DNA from: Comamonas thiooxydans
Lineage (GTDB): Bacteria > Pseudomonadota > Gammaproteobacteria > Burkholderiales > Burkholderiaceae_C
NCBI RefSeq assembly: GCF_000964545.1
Contig: NZ_BBVD01000007.1
Location: 248,001 to 312,000 of the forward strand
DNA: 64,000 nt
Direction of reading: 5' to 3'
Shown: positions 15,362 through 23,912 of the stretch, in pieces
How the letters are laid out: every line of letters starts with the position of its first letter
Numbering within the stretch: position 1 is the stretch's first letter
Notes under the pieces: model-generated
The model's database searches: none
What the model was told of the DNA's origin: nothing
Seen by the model: the letters and a program-made list of their open reading frames with translations, nothing else
Translations under genes and position numbers: made by a program

Positions 15362-17020
15362 ATGCAGCAGCAAACCAACGTCGATTACCGCACAGAGCCC
15401 AGCCAGTACCGGCACTGGTCGTTTGAAGTGGATGGCAATATCGCCCGGCTCAAGCTGGACATCGCCGAGGACGCAGGCATACGCCCCGGCTACAAGCTCA
15501 AGCTCAACAGCTATGACCTGGGCGTGGATGTGGAGCTGCACGATGCGCTCAACCGCATCCGTTTTGAGCACCCGCAGGTGCGCTCCGTGATCGTGACCAG
15601 CGGCAAGGAACGCATCTTCTGCTCAGGTGCGAATATCTTCATGCTCGGTGTCTCGTCTCACGCCTGGAAGGTGAACTTCTGCAAGTTCACCAACGAGACG
15701 CGCAACGGCATGGAAGACAGCTCCAGGCACGACGGACTCAAGTTCGTCGCCGCCGTCAACGGTGCCTGCGCAGGCGGCGGCTACGAGCTGGCTCTGGCCT
15801 GCGATGACATCGTGCTGATCGACGACCGCTCTTCTTCCGTGTCACTGCCCGAGGTTCCGCTGCTGGGCGTGCTGCCCGGCACGGGCGGGCTGACGCGCGT
15901 GACCGACAAGCGCCATGTGCGTCACGACCTGGCCGACATCTTCTGCACCAGCGTGGAAGGCGTGCGCGGCCAGCGCGCCGTGGACTGGCGGCTGGTGGAC
16001 GCGATTGCCAAGCCCGCACAATTTGCCGAAGTAGTGCAGCAACGTGCCACGGCCCTGGGCGAAAGCAGCCCGCGCCCGGCTTCCGCCAAAGGCATACAGC
16101 TAGCCAAGCTGCAGCGCGAGCAAAGCCCGGACGGCCTGCACTATCGCCACGTCAGCGTGCAGATCGATCGCAGCAAGCGCAGCGCTACCATCACGGTCAA
16201 GGCCCCCAAGGGTGAACAGCCCGGCAGCATTGAAGCCATAGAAAGCGCAGGCGCCGCCTGGTGGCCGCTGGCCATGGGCCGCGAGCTCGACGACGCCATA
16301 CTGCATCTGCGCACCAACGAGCTCGATGTGGGCACCTGGATTCTCAAGACCGAGGGCGATGCGCGCGCCGTGCTGGCGGCGGACCAGTCTTTGATTGCGC
16401 ACAAGGATCACTGGCTGGTGCAGCAAACCACAGGCCTGCTGCGCCGAACCTTTGCACGCCTCGATGTGTCATCGCGCTCGCTGTTCGCCCTGATCGAGCC
16501 CGGCTCCTGCTTTGCCGGCATGCTGGCCGAGCTGGTCTTCTGCGCCGACCGCGCCTACATGCTGGTGCTGCCCGACGAGCCCGAGCGCGAGCCCGTCATC
16601 GAGCTCGATGCCTTCAACTTCGGCCTGCTGCCGCTGGTCAACGATCAAAGCCGTCTGCAGCGTCGCTTCTATGAGGAGTCCGGGCCTCTGGAAGCCGCTC
16701 GCGCAGCGGTGGGCAAGCCGCTCAACGGCGATGCCGCGCAACAGCTTGGACTGGTCACCGCCGCGCTTGACGATATCGACTGGGAAGACGAGATCCGCAT
16801 CGCCATGGAAGAGCGCGCCGCGATGTCGCCCGATGCGCTCACGGGTCTGGAAGCGAACCTGCGTTTTGCCAGCCAGGAAAACATGGTCACGCGCATCTTC
16901 GGGCGTCTGTCGGCCTGGCAAAACTGGATCTTCAACCGCCCCAACGCGGTGGGCGAAAAAGGGGCGCTGAAGCTCTACGGCACCGGACAGAAAGCCGGCT
17001 TCGATTTCAACAGGGTATGA
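15362..17020 (+). CDS. boxC: 2,3-epoxybenzoyl-CoA dihydrolase BoxC
   Basis: Crotonase-superfamily enzyme of aerobic benzoate breakdown: it hydrolytically opens 2,3-epoxybenzoyl-CoA to 3,4-dehydroadipyl-CoA semialdehyde and formate. The 552-residue length is that of BoxC. The crotonase core is clear: SGKERIFCSGANIFMLGVSSH and AAVNGACAGGGYELALACDDIVLIDDRSSSVSLPEVPLLGVLPGTGGLTRV supply the oxyanion hole and catalytic acid. A GGAG-like site (CAGGAGCC) precedes the ATG. It is the first gene of boxCBA; boxB begins 42 bases after its stop. The CoA ligase and a BoxR regulator are not in the window. Confidence 0.95.
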   Translation: MQQQTNVDYRTEPSQYRHWSFEVDGNIARLKLDIAEDAGIRPGYKLKLNSYDLGVDVELHDALNRIRFEHPQVRSVIVTSGKERIFCSGANIFMLGVSSHAWKVNFCKFTNETRNGMEDSSRHDGLKFVAAVNGACAGGGYELALACDDIVLIDDRSSSVSLPEVPLLGVLPGTGGLTRVTDKRHVRHDLADIFCTSVEGVRGQRAVDWRLVDAIAKPAQFAEVVQQRATALGESSPRPASAKGIQLAKLQREQSPDGLHYRHVSVQIDRSKRSATITVKAPKGEQPGSIEAIESAGAAWWPLAMGRELDDAILHLRTNELDVGTWILKTEGDARAVLAADQSLIAHKDHWLVQQTTGLLRRTFARLDVSSRSLFALIEPGSCFAGMLAELVFCADRAYMLVLPDEPEREPVIELDAFNFGLLPLVNDQSRLQRRFYEESGPLEAARAAVGKPLNGDAAQQLGLVTAALDDIDWEDEIRIAMEERAAMSPDALTGLEANLRFASQENMVTRIFGRLSAWQNWIFNRPNAVGEKGALKLYGTGQKAGFDFNRV

Positions 17021-17062
17021 GCCAACGGCCCTGAATCGGCAAAACATCACAGGAGACACCCC

Positions 17063-18487
17063 ATGAGCAGCATCGACTACAGCCAGAAGATTCCCAACAA
17101 CGTGGACCTCAGCGGCGACCGCACGTTGCAGCGTGCCCTGGAGAGCTGGCAGCCTAATTTCATCCGCTGGTGGGACGACGTGGGCCCCGAAGGATCGACC
17201 AACTACGATGTCTATCTGCGCACCGCGGTGAGCGTGGATCCGCAGGGCTGGGCGCAGTTCGGCTACGTCAAGATGCGTGACTATCGCTGGGGCATCTTCC
17301 TGAATCCGGCGGATCAGGAACGCAGCATTCACTTTGGCGATCACAAGGGCGAGAAAGCCTGGCAGGACGTGCCCGGCGAGCACCGCGCCAACCTGCGCCG
17401 CATCATCGTCACGCAAGGCGATACCGAGCCCGCATCGGTGGAGCAGCAGCGCCACCTTGGCCTGACCGCACCGTCCATGTACGACCTGCGCAATCTGTTC
17501 CAGGTCAATGTGGAAGAAGGCCGCCATCTCTGGGCCATGGTCTACCTGCTGCACAAGCATTTCGGACGTGACGGCCGCGAGGAAGCCGAGGCACTGCTGG
17601 AGCGCCAGAGCGGCGATGAAAACAACCCTCGCATTCTGGGCGCCTTCAACGAAAAAACGCCGGACTGGCTGGCGTTCTTCATGTTCACCTACTTCACCGA
17701 CAGAGACGGAAAATTCCAGCTCGCAGCGCTGGCCGAATCCGCGTTCGACCCGCTGGCGCGCACCACCAAATTCATGCTGACCGAAGAGGCGCACCACATG
17801 TTTGTCGGCGAGTCCGGCGTCTCGCGCGTGCTGGCCCGAACCTGCCAAGTCATGAACGAACTCAAGACCGACGATGTGAACAAGCTGCGCAGCGCGGGCG
17901 TCATCGACCTGCCCACGATTCAGCGCTATCTGAACTTTCACTACAGCGTGACCATCGACCTGTTTGGTGCCGACCAGTCGAGCAATGCCGCCACCTTCTA
18001 CAGCTCGGGCCTCAAGGGCCGTTACGAAGAGGGAAAGCGCGAGGACGACCACAGGTTGCACGACCAGAACTACAAGGTTCTGGAGGTGGTGGACGGCAAG
18101 TTGCAGGAGAAGGAAGTGCCCATGCTCAACGCCTTGAACGAGGTGCTGCGCGACGACTACATCAAGGACAGCAATGCCGGTGTGGGCCGCTGGAACAAGG
18201 TGATGGAAAAGGCCGGAATCGACTTCCGCCTGACGGTGCCGCACAAGGCCTTCAACCGGCAGATCGGCGCGCTGGCAGGCGTGCGCATCAGCCCCGACGG
18301 TCGTCCCGTCAGCGAGCCGGAATGGCTGGCCAGGAAGAGCGAGTGGCTGGCCAGCGACGACGACCGCAGCTTTGTCGCATCGCTGATGAAGCCATGCCTG
18401 GAGCCCGGCAAGTTCGCCGGCTGGATTGCCCCACCGGTCATGGGCATCAATCGCCAGCCCGTGGACTTCGAGTATGTGAAATTTTGA
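17063..18487 (+). CDS. boxB: Benzoyl-CoA 2,3-epoxidase, oxygenase subunit BoxB
   Basis: Diiron epoxidase that inserts one oxygen atom into benzoyl-CoA, receiving electrons from BoxA. The 474-residue protein has the BoxB hallmarks: a four-helix ferritin-like core with EEGRHLWAMVYLLHKHFGRDGREEAE and LTEEAHHMFVGESGVSRV, which place Glu and His iron ligands as E-x2-H pairs. The GWAQFGYVKMRDYRWGIF N-terminal region is also typical. A GGAGACACC site precedes the ATG. A dispersed GC-rich repeat separates its stop from boxA. Confidence 0.96.
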   Translation: MSSIDYSQKIPNNVDLSGDRTLQRALESWQPNFIRWWDDVGPEGSTNYDVYLRTAVSVDPQGWAQFGYVKMRDYRWGIFLNPADQERSIHFGDHKGEKAWQDVPGEHRANLRRIIVTQGDTEPASVEQQRHLGLTAPSMYDLRNLFQVNVEEGRHLWAMVYLLHKHFGRDGREEAEALLERQSGDENNPRILGAFNEKTPDWLAFFMFTYFTDRDGKFQLAALAESAFDPLARTTKFMLTEEAHHMFVGESGVSRVLARTCQVMNELKTDDVNKLRSAGVIDLPTIQRYLNFHYSVTIDLFGADQSSNAATFYSSGLKGRYEEGKREDDHRLHDQNYKVLEVVDGKLQEKEVPMLNALNEVLRDDYIKDSNAGVGRWNKVMEKAGIDFRLTVPHKAFNRQIGALAGVRISPDGRPVSEPEWLARKSEWLASDDDRSFVASLMKPCLEPGKFAGWIAPPVMGINRQPVDFEYVKF

Positions 18488-18556
18488 TCACCCCTGAGCG
18501 GCTGAGCCGCTTCCCCCAAGGGGGACGACATCCTCGCGGCGGGGCGGCCCTTGCTC
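18488..18556. repeat. Comamonad-type GC-rich intergenic repeat inside the box operon
   Basis: The stretch after boxB contains GAGCGGCTGAGCCGCTTC, a CCCCCAAGGGGGA hairpin, then CGCGGCGGGGCGGCCCTTGC. From memory this pattern is a very common intergenic repeat in Acidovorax/Comamonas/Delftia genomes. The first block folds as GAGCGGCT/AGCCGCT and the second as CCCCC/GGGGG. It fills most of the 108-base boxB-boxA gap. Confidence 0.6.
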
Positions 18557-18595
18557 GATGTCACTGAGTTGGGTTGCCACGGTTTGGAGAACGAA

Positions 18596-19897
18596 ATGAG
18601 CACCATCACGCTGATTGAAAACGGCATCCTGAAGCAGCATCTGATCGACCCCGAAATCTGCATTCGCTGCAATACCTGCGAGGCGACCTGCCCCGTGGAC
18701 GCCATCACGCATGACGACAACAACTATGTGGTCATGGCGGACAAGTGCAACGGCTGCATGGACTGCATCTCGCCCTGCCCGACCGGCTCCATCGACAACT
18801 GGCGGCTGGTGTCGGCAAGCAAGCCCTACAGCGTGGCCGAACAACTGGGCTGGGAGAGCCTGCCCGAAGAGCTTTCCGCCGATGTGCTGGCCGCCGCGCA
18901 GACGGCCGAGAATGTCGGCGATGTGCAGGATCTGAGCCAGGCCCAGGCCGTGATCGCGGCCGCTGCCGGCTTGGCCGAAAGCGGCGCTGCGGAAGTCTTT
19001 CGCGCAGCCAGTTACGGAGCCACCACACCGCCCTGGTCTGCCGCCCATGCCTACACCAATCTGCATGGTCCCAAGGCTGCGGTGACGGCCACGGTGGTGG
19101 GTAATCTGAACTGCACGGAGGCCGGCTTCGACAACGAGACCCACCATATCGTGCTGGACTTCGGCGCCATGCCTTTCCCTGTGCTCGAAGGCCAGTCGCT
19201 GGGCATTATCCCGCCGGGTGTGGATGCCGGCGGCAAGCCCCATGTGGCGCGCCAGTACTCGATTGCCAGTGCCCGCAATGGCGAGCGCCCCGGCTACAAC
19301 AATCTGGCATTGACCGTGAAACGCGTGGTCGAGGATCATCAGGGCCAGCCCGTGCGCGGCGTGGCCAGCAACTATCTCTGCGATCTGCAGGTGGGTGACA
19401 AGGTGCAAGTCATAGGCCCGTTCGGCAGCAGTTTTCTCATGCCCAATCACCCGCGCTCGCACATCGTGATGATCTGCACCGGCACGGGCAGCGCGCCCAT
19501 GCGCGCCATGACGGAATGGCGCCGCCGCCTGCGCAAGAGCGGCAAGTTCGACAGCGGGAAGCTGCTGCTGTTCTTTGGTGCGCGCACGCCTCAGGAGCTG
19601 CCCTATTTCGGCCCCCTGCAAAACCTGCCCAAGGATTTCATCGACATCAACTTCGCCTTCTCTCGCGTGGCCGGCCAGCCCAGGCGCTATGTGCAGGACG
19701 CCATGCGCGAGCGCTCGGCCGATCTCATGGAATTGCTGCGCGACGACAACACGCACATCTATGTCTGCGGTCTCAAAAGCATGGAGGACGGCGTCGTGCT
19801 GGCCCTGCGCGACGTGGCCCAGCAAGCAGGCCTGGGCTGGGAGGAACTGGGAGCCAGACTCAAGCGCGAAGGACGTCTGCACCTGGAAACCTATTGA
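18596..19897 (+). CDS. boxA: Benzoyl-CoA 2,3-epoxidase, reductase subunit BoxA
   Basis: Iron-sulfur flavoprotein that transfers electrons from NADPH to BoxB. The 433-residue product begins with two ferredoxin-type 4Fe-4S motifs (Cys 22, 25, 28, 32 and 51, 54, 57, 61), followed by a ferredoxin-NADP reductase-like part with the FAD-contact ARQYSIAS and the NADP-binding VMICTGTGSAPMRAM, ending in RLHLETY as expected for this fold. The ATG at 18596 has TTGGAGAA upstream; an in-frame start 15 codons earlier lies in the repeat and is rejected. It ends the visible box cluster. Confidence 0.95.
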   Translation: MSTITLIENGILKQHLIDPEICIRCNTCEATCPVDAITHDDNNYVVMADKCNGCMDCISPCPTGSIDNWRLVSASKPYSVAEQLGWESLPEELSADVLAAAQTAENVGDVQDLSQAQAVIAAAAGLAESGAAEVFRAASYGATTPPWSAAHAYTNLHGPKAAVTATVVGNLNCTEAGFDNETHHIVLDFGAMPFPVLEGQSLGIIPPGVDAGGKPHVARQYSIASARNGERPGYNNLALTVKRVVEDHQGQPVRGVASNYLCDLQVGDKVQVIGPFGSSFLMPNHPRSHIVMICTGTGSAPMRAMTEWRRRLRKSGKFDSGKLLLFFGARTPQELPYFGPLQNLPKDFIDINFAFSRVAGQPRRYVQDAMRERSADLMELLRDDNTHIYVCGLKSMEDGVVLALRDVAQQAGLGWEELGARLKREGRLHLETY

Positions 19898-20035
19898 GGC
19901 CTCAAGCCCTCGCGAATCCTGTGGACGGCAAGCAGGATTCGCGCATCAACGCAGCGGCTGCATGTCATGCCCTTGACAGCGCAGCCCCTGCCAGCGCCCT
20001 ACAGTGCAACGACCATAACCCACGAAAGACATGGC

Positions 20036-20638
20036 ATGAATGCACGGGCGAACTTTCTGCGCATGCAAGACAGCACGCGTGAAGACTGGCTGTTGATCGG
20101 CGGCGAATTTGCACAGTTCAGCCAGGGCCTGCCCGAGCGGGTGATGGCCCATCTGAAGCTGCTGGAGGGCGACTATGGCGGCTTTCCGGTGGACCGCTAC
20201 ACCCACTCGCTGCAAACCGCTACGCGCGCGCTGCGCGACGGCCGTGACGAGGAGTATGTGGTGTGCGCGCTGCTGCACGACATTGGCGATACCCTGGGGT
20301 CCTTCAACCACCCCGACATAGCCGCCGCGATTCTCCAGCCCTTTGTGAGCGAGGCCAATCACTGGATGGTCCAGCATCACGGCATCTTCCAGGGCCATTA
20401 CTTCTTCCATCACATCGGCCTGGACAGGGACATGCGCGAGCAGTTCCGGGAACATCCGCACTACCAGCGCACGGCCGAGTTCTGCGAACTCTATGACAAC
20501 CCGGCCTTCGATCCCCGGGCCGAGACCTTGCCCCTGAGTGAATTCGAGCCCATGCTGCGCCGCCTGATGCAGCGGCCCCGGCAAAGCATCTACAAGGCCG
20601 CCATGGACTCGGAGATGCGGGACGCCCGGAAGTCCTAG
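20036..20638 (+). CDS. HD-domain protein, PhnZ/MIOX-like candidate
   Basis: A 200-residue HD-domain protein. Visible metal-ligand candidates are H57 (RYTHSLQTA), H81-D82 (ALLHDIGD), H92, H109 and H114/H115 (MVQHHG), and a late Asp in ELYDNPAFD. HD proteins are usually phosphohydrolases, but a subset (PhnZ, TmpB, myo-inositol oxygenase) uses the same fold as diiron oxygenases; the H-x23-HD spacing here matches that seen in PhnZ as I recall it. No phosphonate genes are adjacent. It follows boxA by 138 bases and may be independent of the box pathway. Start 20036 is chosen because the HD core then sits at normal depth. Confidence 0.65.
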   Translation: MNARANFLRMQDSTREDWLLIGGEFAQFSQGLPERVMAHLKLLEGDYGGFPVDRYTHSLQTATRALRDGRDEEYVVCALLHDIGDTLGSFNHPDIAAAILQPFVSEANHWMVQHHGIFQGHYFFHHIGLDRDMREQFREHPHYQRTAEFCELYDNPAFDPRAETLPLSEFEPMLRRLMQRPRQSIYKAAMDSEMRDARKS

Positions 20639-20660
20639 CACGCGCCGGCAAACCACCATT

Positions 20661-20753
20661 AAAAGATGAGCTGGCACCGCACACCCATCAACAGATCTGG
20701 CCATTATTCGATACCTATCTGTTGTGTGGCAGGCGATTGCAGCTCATCTTTTT
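20661..20753. terminator. Nested 93-nt hairpin between convergent genes
   Basis: The outer arms AAAAGATGAGCTG (20661-20673) and CAGCTCATCTTTT (20740-20752) are perfect 13-bp inverted repeats. Inside them CAACAGAT (20689-20696) and ATCTGTTG (20717-20724) form a second perfect stem. A and T tracts at the outer ends make it a plausible bidirectional terminator for the convergent HD-domain and racemase genes, but it is unusually long and two-tiered. Confidence 0.6.
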
Positions 20754-20781
20754 ACAGGGCTCTGGCCCTCCCTCGCCGCGA

Positions 20782-21510
20782 CTAATGCGCGTAGGCGTCC
20801 TGCGCCAGCGCGCAGGCCAGTATCCAGGCCGGGTCCACCAGCTCGGCACCACAGGCCTGCGGCGCCTGCGGCAGGGCCAGCGGAATCTCGGTGCAGCCCA
20901 TGATCACGGGCACGGCGCCGTGGTGCTGCAGCAGCGGCGCCAGCACCTCGCCGAAGCATTGCATGGCCAGCGGCATGTCACCTTGTTTCACGCCCTCGTA
21001 TATGCCTTGCATGAGCCGGGCCCGGCCCGCCTGTCCGGGACGCAGCGCGGCAATGCCGCAATCGGCCAGCGCCGCGTCGTAGAGCCCGCTGTCATAGGTT
21101 CCGTCCGTGGCCAGCACCAGGGCTTGGCGCGCGCCGCCTGTCTTCAGGTACAGCGCCGTCTGCTGCGCGATGTGCAGCACGCGCAGCTGCGGGAAAAACG
21201 CCTGTATCTGCCCGTGCCAGGCATGGGCCGTGTTGCAGGCCAGAGCCACGCTGCGCACACCCAGGGCCGCGAGCCGGCCCGCGCCCTGCAGCAGATGCGC
21301 AGCCGGGCCCTCAGGTGACTGCGGATCGCGGCGCAGCGCCTGTGTGCGATCGGGCATGGGCAGTTGCACCAGCCAGTGCTCGGGATAGGCCTGGTCATGC
21401 ACGGGCAGGCCCTGGTCCTGCAGGTGCCGGGTGCAGGCCTGCACGAACAGGCGCACGAAATCCGCGCCCGCTGCAGGCCCCATGCCGCCGAGAATGCCCA
21501 CTGCCTGCAT
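20782..21510 (-). CDS. Aspartate/glutamate racemase family protein
   Basis: Cofactor-independent amino-acid racemase of the Asp/Glu family, 242 residues. The two catalytic cysteines are C92 (ALACNTAHAW) and C206 (VIMGCTEIPLAL), and the N-terminus is the usual VGILGGMGP. It should interconvert L- and D-forms of aspartate, glutamate or a related substrate. Its start codon follows the stop of the upstream receptor gene by one base (TGAGATG), so the two are translationally coupled. With the divergent DadA-like gene this suggests a racemise-and-oxidise route, or the reverse use of D-amino acids. Confidence 0.88.
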   Translation of the reverse strand: MQAVGILGGMGPAAGADFVRLFVQACTRHLQDQGLPVHDQAYPEHWLVQLPMPDRTQALRRDPQSPEGPAAHLLQGAGRLAALGVRSVALACNTAHAWHGQIQAFFPQLRVLHIAQQTALYLKTGGARQALVLATDGTYDSGLYDAALADCGIAALRPGQAGRARLMQGIYEGVKQGDMPLAMQCFGEVLAPLLQHHGAVPVIMGCTEIPLALPQAPQACGAELVDPAWILACALAQDAYAH

Positions 21511-21511
21511 C

Positions 21512-22393
21512 TCAGAACGCCGGCTTGTCGCCGCGCTCCTGCAGGTTGCGTTGCAGCTGCTCGCTCATGGGCAGACCCAGTGCCGCGTTCTTGGGCGGAA
21601 TGGGCTGCATGAACCATCTGTCGTAGAGCCTGGCGAAAGCGCCCGACTTCATCATGTCGCCGATCACGCCATCCACCAGCTGCTTGAACTGCGGGTCGTC
21701 CTTGCGCAGCATGCAGGCATAGGGCTCGACCTGCAGCGCATCGGCCACGACGTGGAAGTCCTTGGGATTCTTGGCGTTGGCGATCAGGCCATAGAGCAGG
21801 ATGTCGTCCATGCCGAAGGCTGCGGCGCGGTCGTTCTCGACCAGCAGAAAGCCGTCGGCATGGTCTTTGGCCATGACGATGTTCATGCCCCAGCCCTGCT
21901 CGGCATTGGCCTTGCGCAGCACCTGCAGATTGGTGGTGCCGGTGGTGATGGCCGCTGTCTTGCCCTTGAGGTCGGCATAGCTCTGGATGCCCGAGCTCTT
22001 CTTCACCAGCAGCCGCGTACCGGTGTAGAAGTGATTGATGGCAAAGCCCACTTCCTTGGCCCGCACCGTGTTGTTGGTGGTCGATCCGCACTCCAGGTCT
22101 ATGGTGCCGTTGGCCAGCAGCGGCATGCGGTTCTGCGAGGTCACGGCCTGCCAGCGCACCTCCAGCGCGGGCAGGTTCAGCACCTTCTTCACGGCTTCGG
22201 CGACTGCCTGCGAAAGCTCCACGGTCATGCCGATGGGCTTGCCGTTGTCCAGGTAGCTGAAGGGCACGGAGGACTCGCGGTAGGCCAGCGTGATGCGCCC
22301 GCTGTCGCGCACCTTGGCCAGGGTGTCGGCATGGGCAGCGCCCAGAAAACCCAGGCCCAGTGCCGCACAAAGCACGGTGGAGTGAAGTTGCAT
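21512..22393 (-). CDS. Periplasmic amino-acid-binding protein, GltI-like
   Basis: A 293-residue family-3 solute-binding protein. The signal peptide is MQLHSTVLCAALGLGFLGAAHA (cleavage near residue 22), then DTLAKVRDSGRITLAYRESSVPFSYLDNGKPIGMTVEL, characteristic of glutamate/aspartate receptors, and GTIDLECGSTTNNTVRAKEVGFA. No ABC permease or ATPase gene accompanies it, so it must use a transporter encoded elsewhere. A GAGGAG site precedes the ATG. It is coupled to the Asp/Glu racemase gene downstream and divergent from the DadA-like gene. Confidence 0.88.
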   Translation of the reverse strand: MQLHSTVLCAALGLGFLGAAHADTLAKVRDSGRITLAYRESSVPFSYLDNGKPIGMTVELSQAVAEAVKKVLNLPALEVRWQAVTSQNRMPLLANGTIDLECGSTTNNTVRAKEVGFAINHFYTGTRLLVKKSSGIQSYADLKGKTAAITTGTTNLQVLRKANAEQGWGMNIVMAKDHADGFLLVENDRAAAFGMDDILLYGLIANAKNPKDFHVVADALQVEPYACMLRKDDPQFKQLVDGVIGDMMKSGAFARLYDRWFMQPIPPKNAALGLPMSEQLQRNLQERGDKPAF

Positions 22394-22673
22394 GCGGTGT
22401 CTCCTCTTCGGTGGTGGATGTGCCGCCAGTGTAGAAAGCGCGCCAGGCTCCGGAGGATGACAATATCGGGCTGGTCCATGCCCCTGGTTTATGGGTGGCT
22501 GCGCAGGCACCGCCATGCTCCGGGTAAACACCGCAACCGAGGGCTTCCCGGCCGCATGCATACATCGACATCGCGCGGGCAGACCATAACCTGGGTGCAT
22601 ACCCTGCATGCCAAATGCCATGGCTGCGCAGCCCCGTACGGGCCTACAGTACGGCAGCATGGAGAAACGATCA

Positions 22674-23897
22674 ATGCATGTCTGCATCGTGGGCGCCGGC
22701 ATCGTCGGCCTGGCCACTGCCTATGCGCTGCAGCGCGCGGGCTGCCGCATCACGATCCTGGAGCGCGGGCCCGGCCCTGCAGCGGGCGCCAGCGGCGGCA
22801 ACGGCGCGCAGCTCAGCTATTCCTATGTGCAGCCGCTGGCCGATCCCGGTATCTGGAAGATGCTGCCGCAGCTGCTGCTGGAAAAGGACTCGCCGCTGGC
22901 CCTGCGTCTGCGCGCCGATCCCGCCCAATGGGCCTGGGGGCTGCGCTTTCTGGGCGCCTGCAATGCACGCGCCTCCATGGCCGGCACGCAGGCGCTGCTG
23001 AGGCTGGCCGCCGAAAGCCGGCAGGCCTTCGAGAGCCTGCAGGCGCAGGAGTCCCTGAGTTGCGCATTGCACACGCCGGGCAAGCTGGTGCTGTACGACA
23101 CACAGCAGGGCCTGGATGCCGCAGCCCGGCAGGTGGCCCTGCAATCGCGCCTTGGCGGTGCCAGCCAGCAGGTGGTGGATGCCAACGCCGCCGTGCGACT
23201 GGAGCCCGCGCTGGCCGGCTACAGGGGCCGCATGGCGGGCGCCGTTCACACCCCCAGCGAAAGCGCCGCCGACTGCCGCCAGCTGTGCGAGCAGCTGGCG
23301 GCGCTTCTGGCCGTGCGCGGCGCCGAGCTGCGCTACAACACCGAGGTGCTGGGCTTCGAGCGTCAGGGCGACGCCGTCACGGGCCTGCGCACCGCCGCAG
23401 GCCTGCTTCAGGCCGAGCACTACGTGCTGGCCAGCGGCTGGGAAAGCCCGGCCCACGCGCGCCAGCTGGGCCTGCGCCTTCCCGTCTATCCGCTCAAGGG
23501 CTACAGCATCACCGTGGACATAGGGTCCGACCACCGCCAGGCCGCGCCGCGCGTGAGCGTGACCGACACCGCGCGCAAGGTGGTGTTCGCGCGCCTAGGC
23601 GAGCGCCTGCGCGTGGCCGGCATGGTGGAGATCATCGGCCGCGACACGCGTATCGATCCGGCCCGCATCGACAGCCTGCGCCGCTCCACGCAGCAGGTCT
23701 TTGCCCAGCTACCGCTGCAGGGCTCGCTGCATCCCTGGAGCGGCATGCGCCCGGCCACCCCCACGGGCCTGCCCATCACCGGCCGCCAGCGCGGCGGCCC
23801 ACGCAATCTGTGGCTGCAGACCGGCCATGGCGCGCTGGGCCTGACGCTGGCCTTCGGCTCGGCACAGCGGCTGGTCGCGCAGATGCACGCTGCCTGA
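22674..23897 (+). CDS. FAD-dependent D-amino-acid dehydrogenase-like oxidoreductase
   Basis: A 407-residue DAO-superfamily enzyme related to DadA: FAD motif MHVCIVGAGIVGLATAYAL, then GASGGNGAQLSYSYVQPLADP, LPVYPLKGYSITVDI, MVEIIGRDTRIDP and WSGMRPATPTGLPITG with a C-terminal TGHGALGLTLAFGSAQRLV. It is a shorter, diverged relative of the dadA product at 4877-6211. The ATG at 22674 is preceded by GGAGAA; a 22-codon upstream extension is not convincing. Neighbouring racemase and receptor genes suggest that D-aspartate, D-glutamate or a similar D-amino acid is the substrate. Confidence 0.85.
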   Translation: MHVCIVGAGIVGLATAYALQRAGCRITILERGPGPAAGASGGNGAQLSYSYVQPLADPGIWKMLPQLLLEKDSPLALRLRADPAQWAWGLRFLGACNARASMAGTQALLRLAAESRQAFESLQAQESLSCALHTPGKLVLYDTQQGLDAAARQVALQSRLGGASQQVVDANAAVRLEPALAGYRGRMAGAVHTPSESAADCRQLCEQLAALLAVRGAELRYNTEVLGFERQGDAVTGLRTAAGLLQAEHYVLASGWESPAHARQLGLRLPVYPLKGYSITVDIGSDHRQAAPRVSVTDTARKVVFARLGERLRVAGMVEIIGRDTRIDPARIDSLRRSTQQVFAQLPLQGSLHPWSGMRPATPTGLPITGRQRGGPRNLWLQTGHGALGLTLAFGSAQRLVAQMHAA

Positions 23898-23912
23898 GCG
23901 CGGGCCTGCCAC

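Noticed and set aside
22496..22631. Direct repeat TGGCTGCGCAG in the receptor/DadA-like divergent gap
   Set aside because: Two 11-bp copies 125 bases apart in GC-rich DNA can be chance, and neither is palindromic.
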